Positions 12,701 through 24,700 of a stretch of DNA of 64,000 bases are shown here, piece by piece (within the stretch, counting starts at the first letter, position 1; every line of letters begins with the position of its first letter). The notes beneath the pieces were generated by a model. The model did no database searches, was not told the origin of the DNA, and worked only from the letters and a program-made list of their open reading frames with translations. The stretch comes from Pomphorhynchus laevis (Eukaryota; Acanthocephala; Palaeacanthocephala; Echinorhynchida; Pomphorhynchidae): assembly GCA_012934845.2 (NCBI GenBank), contig WNNJ02002717.1, positions 1 to 64,000 on the forward strand, in the 5' to 3' direction. Both the position numbers and the translations under genes were made by a program.

Positions 12701-15700
12701 GCTGCTTCTTCGCAAAATTATTCAATTCCCAGTAGTTCGGTATCTAACATAAGCGTATAAAACGACAAGGGAAGGTTAAATTCATTAATTAAAAAATCGA
12801 TAAATGAAACAACCATCAATCAAGTTGTGATGCGGCAGGTCGCTAAAGCTTATGCAACCGTAGGTGAGGCTTCTAAAGGAGATCTATCTTCAATCGATAT
12901 TAGAAATGCCTTAAGAGAAGATGGACAAAGGCAGCATAACTTGATAGTTGTGAATCTATCGGATTCAGGTAACGATAGAGATAGTGTCTGCTCTATTTTA
13001 AAAGCCATAAACATCCCAATCCCACAAAAACTAGCGATTCGTCGTCTTTCTCAGAATCAATTAAGTTCGCCAGCGTGGTCAAAAGTAACTTCCACTCCCG
13101 ATTTTGTGAAGTCTGTTCTGAAAGCTGCTCCAAAACTTAGGCATATACAATCTTTCAGTAGAGTTTTCCTGCGTTCAGATATTGGTCCTTCTGAGCGCGT
13201 TCTTCAAAATAAGCTTCGAGATTAGTGTCGTTCCCGTCGTATTAATGATCCGCTGCGAATTCATATAGTTCGTGGATACAGTGTTATCTTTTTTAGAAAA
13301 AAAAGTTGTTAAGCCTTTAGTAAACTCTTTAGTTGATCAAATTTCATCCTCGTCAGTCGCGGCATCTTCTTCTGAATTAGTACCTAACAGTGGACCTTCG
13401 CCCTTGTGCGAAAACGTGAGCTCAACTTTGTGACTAGGGTCCCACGATCTACTTTCATCGAGTGATGTTGACTTCCCTCAGTCTAACTTAAATTCTCTCA
13501 TCTTTAACGTTGAAGGCTTGAAATACTTAATAAACTTAGGATTCGTCGATTATTTGTCGCTTTTCGGTGCTGTATTTTTAACAGAAACAATGTTCACTGA
13601 AGATGTATCCATTCCGGGATTTTATACTTTTAATATTCCGGCAAGTCTAAGGGGGCGTGGTCGCCCGGTTGGCGGTGTTACGCTCGCTGTCAAGCCGCTA
13701 TTTGGAAAATACAGTTTCTCCTATTTTGAAAACTTCATTTGTCTTAAAACTCCAAATGCTTGTTTCATTGCATGTTATTGTAATCCTTCTTATTCAGCTG
13801 CAGATATTATCTGGGAATTGTCACAAGTTTTGAATAAATTAGAATACCCTTCACTAGTGTTTATCGCAGGGGATTTCAAAGCGCGTTTTACAAATCCTCT
13901 ACATGATAAGTTAAGTCAACTTATCGATTATTTTCATTCAGTAAATCTCAGATTACTTTCCCAGAGGAAAAATGGTCGTACGAATCGCATAATACAAAGA
14001 GTTGCCTCGATATTATTTTCACAAATGCTGATGTTTATCGTACGCAACTTGATTTGTCCTCGAAATGGGGTTTGCTGAGAAAACACAAACCCGTTACTTG
14101 TACGTTTAAGTGTAAAATGTTCATCTCGTCCGTATCAGCTTCTTCGCAGCATATCAGATGTGTAAGAATGTCCGCTATTAATTTTACTGAAATATCTCAC
14201 TCTCGTAATCTCCTTAGTTTATTAGATTTTGAAAACAGTATGTCTTCTCTGCGTGCAACTAGTCGTTCCGCGTGTAGGGTAAGATCCTCGAAACCTAGAA
14301 AGATTGTTCAACATAAACCACTTTGGTTTAAAAAGCTTCAAAATGATTTGGTTGTGTTGAATAAGCGATTTCGATTTAATTTGGTTCCCAAATCGTGTTT
14401 TTTGTAGATTTGCGTAGGCGATACGTTAAATTGGTAAGATATTTCCGGTTATCTCGAATGTTGAAAGAGGATAGTGACATCTTAAATAAGGATGAAAAAG
14501 CTCCGTGGCTTCTAAGGAAAAAGGGATCAATTGTATTTCGACGATCTCGCTGTCTGATTTGTCCCTCCATTTTCAAAATGTTCTGCGCCACCATCTACAT
14601 ATCGATACTCCTGTTAGACTTTCATTGTATTTATTTGTTGGTGATGACCAAGTCGACGATCCGCTTAATTTGCCTTTCACATCTAACGAAGTAATGCGAT
14701 CTCTATCTCTAATGAAAAATAATAAAGCTGCAGGGCCGGACAACTTTTGTGTCGAGCATCTAAAATATACCGTCGATTTTCTTTCAGATTATTGGTGTAA
14801 ATTATTCAATGCTTTTCTTTGTGGTTTCCAATTTCTACATCTTGGCGAGACGGATTGATAAAAATTCTCTATAAAGGTAAGGGTGATTATAAATCCTTGG
14901 ATTCTTATCGGGACATCGCAATTCTAAATCACTCTTATAAGCTTCCGACACACATGATGCTAATGCGTTTATTGCATTTTCGTGGGCACCTTTTACCTGG
15001 AGAGCAGTTTGGATTTCGTCAACATCGGTCGACTCTCGATGCATTACAAATTGTGAGACACGAGATCTTAAACTGTTTTAGTAAGCACATTCCATTATAT
15101 GCAATTTTCATAGATTTCAAGCAGGCTTTTGATTTGGTGAATCGTGAACTCTTGCTTAGAAAGCTTAACGAAAAGGCTTCTATTAACGATCAATTCCTCA
15201 ACCTTCTGCACTCTGTTCTACAACCTAATCGTCTGATGATCTTCAATGGTCTGGAATTGTCAGATTCTTTTGTAGCAAACCGAGGTGTTCTGCATGGCGA
15301 CATTTTGATCTCGCTGCTGTTTTCTCTATTTATCCTTTATTTACCTGAATATCTTCGCGGTTCGGCTCCCGACATTAAATGTGTCCTGTATGCAGACGAC
15401 CTTGTGATATTAACATAGTCTTTGTCATCAGCTCAAGCATCTTTAGATGCCTTATCTCGCTATTGCGTCATTCAACTAATTGTTAATATTAATAAATCTA
15501 AGGTTATAAAGTTCAGAAGAGGAGGACCCCTTCGTCATCAGAATCGTATTTCTTATAGAACCGATGTTCTGGAGTTCTGTAGTAGTTATTGCTACTTAGG
15601 TGTCTTACTAACCTCAAAATGGTCGTTCACTAAACATCTTGATAGTAAATTGGCAAGATTAGTCTTGGCTTCCACTTTTGCCAGGAAGTTAGGTTCTTTG

Positions 15701-18700
15701 TCCTTCGAAGGAGCACTCTCTTATTTTAAGATTATGTTATTGCCGATTGTTCAGTATGCTTTACGGATATTTTGGCAAGATTTGTCTCAGGTCAATTTCA
15801 AACAAATCGACAAATGTCTTTGGGGTTACTTGAAGCGAGTAATAGGAGTGTCAGCGAAATGTTCTTCATCGCTTGTTGCTACACTTGCTAAGTTAGAACC
15901 TTGTTCGCTTTATTTGTGTAACACAATGAATCTTGAGAGGACTTCTGCTTTTCTCTCAAATCTAGCCTCTTTTTACTCAGAAGTTGCCTTCATAAGTCGC
16001 AAGCATATTTAACGCCTGTATACACTCAGCAGCAATGGCGTTTTCCCATTCGTCAAAGAGACCCTTTGTATGGAGAGCATCCATCCATGGATACCACGAC
16101 AAATTTTGTTGCATCCGAATACCTCTGCACAAATGGTCCTGTCTGTGTATTTGCAGTTTTTGCAAGGAATCTTGTAATTCCCTTTTACATGTATTTTCCT
16201 GCTCTGAATTATCTAAGTTGTCTCTGGTCCGGATTGACTTGATGTGACTGTCGGTTTTATGCTTTTTGTATTTTTGATATTTTTGCTATTTTTTATCACC
16301 CAATGCTGAGAAGCAACGAGGTGTAAATAAATCTCTCTCATTGATATTAATATATTAATATAAAATATATTTATTTTGGTAAATAACTTAAGGTTTTGAA
16401 ATAACCAGAATATTGCAAAAGTATGATATTACATGTATTACAATTAGACTTTGAATAATTAATTAAAAACTAAAATATACTAAACACTAACGTCTTACTA
16501 TTTATAACATTTAATATACGACGCAGTTATTTATATCTTCGAAATTACGATAATTAACAGAAACGTCGAATATACTAGGCATAATCTGTACAATATTGAT
16601 ACAAATTATTTAACAAAGCAATTTTAATGGAAATAAAAAAAGAAATACGAATTGTGTCATTCATAAATTGCCCTAGCTACATTACACATTTTGGCCTCAG
16701 TTCGGTAGATATAAATACATTTACAATTTGTACCTTTATATAATCTTTCACGGCTTGAATAATATATACAGCTTGATATATACAGCTTAATATATACAGC
16801 TTAATATATACAGCTTGTGATTGTAAGCATATAAATAAATTCGTAATATATTTTTGATTATTCTGATTTGAAAAATGCCATAAATTAGTAAAATAAATTG
16901 CCCGAAATGATAATGTACATTACCGAATTTATAACGCCTTCAAATTCCAGAAATTTTAGTTTCGGAAAGCTACTTGCGGCAAATCGAAGGCTATCTAGGG
17001 ATATGCTCCCACACCGAGTGAGATTGAAAAATTCGAGTTTACTGCAGCTTAATCTACAAAAAACGACTTTTATATAAACGTTGGTATTAACAGTTAAATG
17101 TACCCTATACGTCGAACACTCTCATCAGTTATGTTATTGTTATAGCTCACATCTACATATTGTAAATCCTTGCAAGACTGAGATAGCAAAAACAGCGATC
17201 TTAAATTGCAAAGATAATTAAAATATATCCAGATTATTAATTGGCTAAAGAGTAAAATGAATGTATCCCGTCGAGGACTAAAATATCTTCGGGTTTTTTA
17301 AATTGGTTCGAGTTGATATGTTAATGTCTAATTTTTACAGGCAATATCAAATTAAGTCTTAATATAATATAGTAACCTGGTTTTATTAAAAACTATCAAT
17401 TTTGTAATTTAGAAGCTAAAATGTAATTCGTCAATAACAAACAATTATAAAAACAACTAAATTAAAATACAATTTTGCAGAACAATTTTAATCCGTCATA
17501 AATAATAATTATTATGGTATTTTATGGTTAATCAGTAATGAATTGTGGTGTATTTGTAATTCTTAGCTGCTATATCACATTAAATATTAAAATATCACAT
17601 TTAAAAATTTTTACAATTAAAATTTTTGGTGACTACACATCGCTTTAATCCTATCTACCGAAACGTGAAACGTAGGTATATTTGATCAGTAGTTGATGAG
17701 ATACACCAATACTAAAATGTAGCGTACTGCTGTTATTTTATTGATAGGATTAAAGCAAAGTGCCAAACAAGGAATATCAACTACGTGAAATAAATGCCGT
17801 TTGTTTCACAACCTCCAACATTAGTCTCACTGTTGAGCCAAAATTACGACGAAACGGATTTATTTAAAAAAAATTGTTTTTATTATAAGCAGCTGTTGCA
17901 AAGATGGTAAATGAAATTGCTGGACATTTGTAATTACGATGGATCTTATTTGTAAAATTAATTGTAACAATTCTATAATTAATTCTAGAATAATTATATA
18001 ATTAATTATATTAAATTATTAAATTTATAATTGCTTGAATTAATTTATTTTTCTTTATATTAATCAAATCAGCTAACTGAGTCTACGTATCTAATATAAT
18101 TATAAAATAAACAAAACATAATAATGCTAAATCAAAATTTAATAATTAAATAATAAAATTAATAATTGTTTTTAGATTTTCTATAATTTAAATCAAGTTT
18201 AAAAAAAAATTTAAAATAAACGTCATTTTTATGAATTGACTAATAAATAACAAACGTTGTATCAGAATAAGAATTAGAGGTCATCAGGAGGAACTGCTAT
18301 GCTATCAGGTTTCGGCCCTAACTCCGCTACCCAACATAGCAGCGGGGCCAAATACATGCTAATGATGTATTTCCTCTGAAATAACTATCTAGTATCTTAT
18401 TCTAATAAAGTATATTATTTATTATCCATCCATAAAAATTTGCCACTTAAGAGTTTAAATATATTTTTAATATTATTGTGTTGATTTATATATTTTACTA
18501 TTTTCTGTTTGATTTTATTTTTATAGTAACCTAGTTTAAAATATGTATCTATTAAATTATTTAAATGATTTTGAAGAAAGCCAATATCATTACATATTGT
18601 TGCAATTCTTAAAATTTCATTATTTAATGTATTATATTTTATATTATATGGTAATGCATGAATGCTCATGCAAAAATATGTTTCTTGTAAATTTAAATAT

Positions 18701-21700
18701 GTCATATTTACGATATAAATTAATAGTAGTTTTAGTTAATGTTAATTTAATGTTCATATCTAGATATACACCTTCTTTACCATTAATATTGGTTTTGTTA
18801 AGAATAAGGCTTTCTGGATAAATGTGCTCACTAATTGAATAAAATTATTAGAATTAAATACACATATATCATCAATGTATCGAAACATATTTTTCATATA
18901 TTTATATAGCTTAGATTTAGTTTTTACACAGTTATGAACAAATTCATATTCTATAAAGCTTAAAAACAAGTCAGCTATAATTGGGCTACTATAACCTCCC
19001 ATTGGAGCACCTTTTACTTGGCTAAATATAGATGCCCCTACCTTTAAATAATTTTGATTTATTAAAATATTTAATGATTTTAATAATTCAATTTTATCCA
19101 TACATTTATATTTACTTAATGGTTTAATTTTTGTTAGATAGGCGTTATAATTATTATAACATATATATGTATATCTTTTTCCGAATATAAGATTAATTAA
19201 TTTTACTAACGCTTCTTTAATATCTACTAAATCTAGATTTGTATAAAGCGTACTAAAATCGTATGTATTTATATTTTGAAAATTTATTCCTTGTCTGTTC
19301 TAAAAATTCTTTTGTAGAATTAATACTGAAATAGTGTCTTATACCAAGATTAATTTCGATTACCTTGCAATATTTTTTAAAGTGTGCTTTAATTACTTTA
19401 AGTATTTTATTCATATAGACAGAAAGTGGTTTTAATGTACATTTAAACGCACTACATATGAACCTAGGTTTTATTGGATTTTTATGTAATTTTGATTCCA
19501 ATATAATATAGGTATAGTTTTATTATCTAATTCAACCTTCATACCCTTTTTATCCATTATAGAACAGTGACTTGTAATAATTGTTTCTAAACTTAACTAA
19601 CTACGTTCATATGTTGGATTTACATTTAAATCATTAGAATTAGCCTCTTTTATTAGTATATCATAATAAAGCTTTTTGCATATGAAGACAAAGTTATTAC
19701 TAGCTTTATCAATAGTTGTTATTATATAGTTATCCTTTAATTTAGTAAGTTCTTTATACATATCTTTATTAATTTTATCTTTGCTTTTATAATTGTTTGT
19801 TATTTTCATTTTATTTTTAATTTTATCAAATATATAATCTTTCCAAATTTTTATCTTAGATATATTCGAGCTTTCACTATTAATCAGCTTATTAAAGTAA
19901 TCATTTAAGTTATTATATAACGAATTGTAAATTTTATTTTGTCGTTGTTATTATTTAATCTATATTTATACCCTTTTGATAGCAGCTTTCTTAATTCACA
20001 ATTTTCAATTAATTCTAGATTATGGGTACATATATGTTCATTTATTTTATCAAAACTAAGACTTTTACAATTGCATTCTGTTTCCATTATGTTTCTAATA
20101 TTATCGTTACATATTAATTTTAATTCTTTATTATAATTACAAATTTTTCGTCCTAATGGTGGTAGGAGTTTATACCTTATTTTAGGAATATATTTACTTA
20201 AATCTGACCCTATTATTTCTTTACTTTTAGAATTATTTAAAAGTCCGGCTATATTTATGTTATCTATACATTTATTGATGAAGTTTATGGTTAATGTATA
20301 TTTTCTATTGTTATTATTAACATTATTGTACGATTATAGTATTTTGTATTACAATAACTGTCTATTATACAACTTAGCCTATCATAGTCGTTAATTAATT
20401 TTTGATTTATTGAACATATGATATCTTTAGAAAAACTTCTTATATTTACATAAAGATATTTTAGCTTATTATCACTTAAAAGTTGTTTTAATATTTCTAA
20501 TTGTTCATTTATATACATATCTTTTTTAATATTTTTAACTCTATTTTTCCTATTCCTTTTATCACCATGACTTCTTGGTTTGCGTTTAACCGGATTATTA
20601 TAATATAGTTGTTTATTATGTATTATACTACTTCTGCCAATTCCTTGTACCACGTCATTCAATCCTAATGGGTACATGGAATTAAGCGTTTTAATCCAAA
20701 AATCTTCTTTTTCTAATAGTTTTTGATTTAATATTGAAATTTATTTTTCCATAATATGTTCTAAAATAAATAATTTACAGTTTTTAATATCATGTCCTAT
20801 AAATCTCATATGTTTATGAAATATAGTTTGACTATTATGCTGTATATTATATATGTGTTGCCTAAACCTAGTTTTTAACATTTGATATGTTTTTCCTATA
20901 TATTGCAATCCACATGTGCATTGTATAAGATACACTACACCTGCGGTATTGCAGTTACAATTATTATTAATATTTAATGAAAAACATTTGTTTGTCGTAT
21001 TACTTACAATACAATTATTATTATTTATAACATCACAAACTATACAATTTTTTCTGTTACATTTAAAAGATCTAAAATTGAAATCATTAGTACTTACGTA
21101 TTTTTCCAATATGGTATAGTACGTGTAACTTTTAAGTCATAATTTTTAACGTTGCTTTTTCGGTGTCGCCACCTAGTTTAGTTGACTCAGACTAAACTTA
21201 CAACGGGCCATCCAGCAGCATCTGACAGGGGGCTGCCCTGCTTAAGGCGGTTGCAGGCTGGAACAAGATCTATAAAGATCTACCACCTTCACTCCACGCG
21301 CTACGCGACCTAGCTATTGGCCATTACCTGGTCTCTTAAACGTGATCACGTGAAGCAGTTTACATTTTAAAGTGTAAACACCTTGGGATGCAAACTTCTC
21401 CCTTTTTAAGAATTAATAATTCATGCTTGTTTGAAAATAAGAAAAAATAATAGTAAAGTCGTAACCAATAATACATAGTTTCAGTATTTCTGACAGAGGT
21501 CATATTACCGAGAAAATTATTATTACAATTATTATTATTCATAACACCACAATTTATAAACACAAAATTATAATTGTTTGTTAAGAATCAATTAAAATAT
21601 ACTGGAAATATCCTCATTTGCTTAATTTATATATTTTAACAATAATTGATTAACGATGAATCGTCTTGTTTGAAAATAGTTTAAATTATAGAATGGCAGT

Positions 21701-24700
21701 TTAAATTATAGAATCGCGACTTTGGTCTAAAACAGTTTTCAAAACAAAAACTATTTATATCCTCGACATCAATAAAATATTTATCTGAAATAAGCTAATT
21801 TAACTTACTTATCTGTAATCGACCTACAGTGACTTAACTTTATTGATTTAATTCGATTGCAACATTTACTGATCACTCTATAGTCAAGAAAGAAGTTAAG
21901 AAATTTAAAATTGTTAAAACAGATTAAAACTAATTAAAATGTTACTTTTTATTAAATATTTTCTATTTTTGAGGTTTATTTTTCGTTGCTCTATTACTTT
22001 ATTAGTTTTTATGATATTGTTTGTTATATATTTAAAAAATTTAAAAAATTTTATGTACTTAAAACTCATTAAAATATACTGTTTTTAAAACTATTTTTAA
22101 TTTGTTTATATAATAATGTCTTAGTAATAGAAGAACTAAAATGTAATATTTAAAAAAATAAAATTAATTTAAAAGTATTATTAAATATAGGTTCAATTAA
22201 AGGCATTTAATATGTATTATATATACATAGTACTGAGTTAATTTAAGGTTATAGAATAATAAGTATAAAACATTAAAAGTATATGTATCTCATATATAAT
22301 AAGACAATTATAATTATATAATAACGTAATAAATAAGATTATAATAATTATAAATATAATTATTGTGTAAGCAGACTCCATTGTTTTTTTAAATTAAACG
22401 AATTAAGCGAAGTCAATGTAAAAAATTTAATTGTTAAAAATTTTCGATCACTACTGAGATCATCATCAGGACATAACATAATGTCCTGATGATGATCGCA
22501 GTAGTGATAAAAAATTGTAACAATAAAAAAAAATTCAAATTGACTTCGCTTGATTCGTTTAATTTTTTTATTATAATTATATAATAGCGTAATAAATTAT
22601 AAACAATAAATATCTAAAATTATTTATAAATACATCAGACTAAATTACTAATCATTAAATTACTAATTATTATTACTATTACGAAATGTAGAAGCAATTT
22701 TTAAATTGATTCCTTTGCAAAATTGTAGCTTGGATAATGATTACTGAAATTAATTCAAGTTTCGATCAATTCGCTTCAAATTTTATTCTAAAATTGGAAT
22801 TATATTTAAAATACAATACACTATTAAAATACACTATTAAACTGCCTTATTTAACTTAAAAATCAATTGCGTGTACAAGATTTAAACAAATAAAAGTCAA
22901 AAAATATATTTCTTGACTTTATTTGTTTAAATCTTAAAATTCTGGGTTAATGATGATTGAAGTTAATTCAAGAGATATCTATTTAATTTGAACTACGACG
23001 AATTGTATTATTAAAATCATTGTCATATCATATAGATCATTACGGGATAAATGTCAATATTAATTAGCATTTTATCAACAGAGATATTTAATTTAAACTC
23101 AATGAATGTTTTGGAGTCGTAAAACCTTGCAAATCTGTTAGCCATCATTTATAAAGATTGCTCTAGATACTAACGTAAATTTGTATAGAGAGTTAGGTTA
23201 TACAGTTTTGATTAAACTGGACTTTTCGGTTAAAAGCGACTAGATTTTATCAACATTTATAATAAAGTCGTACAACTGGACTACGGCTGGGTGCATTTTT
23301 CACCAAATATTTTTTTTACTTTTACTCTTATAAATGAAAATTGATCTAACAAACAATATTGTGTCGTGTTGGATTGGTTATGAACTCGGATCCCCGTGTT
23401 AAAGTGGTTGGGGGATGGCTCAGATCCCTATGGATTTAAAGCCGTAGAAGAAAAAAGAAGACGGTTGGCAATTCTGATATTTTTGTTGTTTTGGTATATT
23501 GTCGTTTGACTGAGCCATGTTGAATCATGTCTTATTCTATTTAACTGTGTACTTCCTTATTTAAGAAATTCCTTATTATTATAGACTGACTGATTGTATT
23601 TAAAGATTCTTTTGATTTAGTACTGCCAGATATATTACTACATTATGTTCTTACACTTTCTTATTATTAATATTGTGAATTTTTTAAAATAATTGAAAAT
23701 ATCAATGCTAAATTTACCTTGAAATTTAAATTTCATATTTAAATTTCACATTATAATTAAAAGTAGTGGAGTAAAAGAAAAGGTAAAAAGAAATATTTCA
23801 AAAATAGAAAATATTTCATTAAAACTAAAATTTCAAAACGTTTAAAATCACGTTTCGAGTCGATTCTGTAGAATCGAGAGATCGATCCTAAACTTTTCTC
23901 AGTATCAAAGCCTTGTTGTATTTGTTATCCTATCCAGGTTATGTTGGATAGGATAAATTTGTTTGTAAAAGAGACTTACACCCTCTCTTATTACACCTCC
24001 AAATCTTTCTTTTTATAAACAGCCCTTTTAAATTATGAACATAACCCTGATAGGCTATCTTAGGCTTCCCTCTATTACCTTTTATAATATTGTTTGTTAG
24101 ATCAGTGTTCATTTATAAGAGTAAAATTTTTTTTAAAATTAATTTGGTGATAAACGCACCTACCAGTATATTACTACCAGTATATGTTGTATCAGTTTTT
24201 AACGCCGGTGAAAAATATAATGGATTAAACTTTTCGGTTATAAGTGGCTAGATATTATCAACATTTCTAATAAATGCGTACATCTGCACTGCACTAATCA
24301 AAAAGTCCTAATTAAATAAAAACTTTACTAGATATAACTGAACAATAAAATCTGTAGAACAAACGAATCAACAAATTTGGACAAGTAAGAAAATTCGATT
24401 GTAAATATTTTAATTAAAAATACGTACTCAATGGCATCATCTCTTATCTTCGTACAATGAGATAGGTTGATGGATAACAGTAATTTCTGAGATCGCTGTG
24501 CAATATCAATAACCACATTATTCTTAAAAAAAATATAAAAAATCAACGAAATTTGACAATTATTTTTGAAATTTTAATACAACAATATCGATATAAATAT
24601 AGTGAATAGTTAATAATATTTATAGCTAATACATTTATTAATAATAAGAGAAAGAATTCTTTGATGTACCTGACAATTTTAGCTACGAACAAATGTAATA

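Larger units (their letters stand above)
12431..16345 (+). mobile_element. Decayed CR1-like non-LTR retrotransposon (family 2) in FBXL intron 7
   Basis: Parts run in order on the plus strand: a Cys-containing segment, a gag-like ORF1, an APE-type endonuclease, a reverse transcriptase, a Cys-rich C-terminal segment and a 3' end at AAATAAATCTCTCTCATTG. Multiple frameshifts and stops show it is dead. It lies antisense to the FBXL gene. Confidence 0.8.
18415..21180 (-). mobile_element. Naiad-type Penelope-like element with N-terminal GIY-YIG, nearly full length but broken
   Basis: Reading 5' to 3' on the minus strand: a Cys cluster FKCNRKNCIVC (about 21065), GIY-YIG endonuclease (VVYLIQC...LQYIGKT, about 20945-20883), a stop at 20740-20738, the domain end YPLGLND, a linker with CNC (20075-20067), then RT with DKASNNFVF, LHKNPIKPRFI, a GGYSSPIIADLF palm motif and YIDD at 18879-18868. 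GIY-YIG before RT, joined by a CxC motif, is the arrangement published for Naiad PLEs; canonical PLEs have it after RT. Seven separate frames show several breaks. It sits in FBXL intron 5, same strand as the gene. Confidence 0.88.

Noticed and set aside
14376-15044. Minus-strand frames within the CR1-like element
   Set aside because: They are antisense shadows of the plus-strand reverse transcriptase, which has ordered RT motifs.
16641-16720. Minus-strand open stretch (NCKCIYIYRTE) tested as an FBXL exon
   Set aside because: It lacks the LRR pattern and suitable splice phases. The missing repeat was found instead at 11535-11609.
18270-18350. Hammerhead ribozyme call in the PLE terminal repeat
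   Set aside because: CTGATGA and GAAA strings are both present, but I could not arrange them with three proper stems and a cleavage site. Reported only as a structured element.
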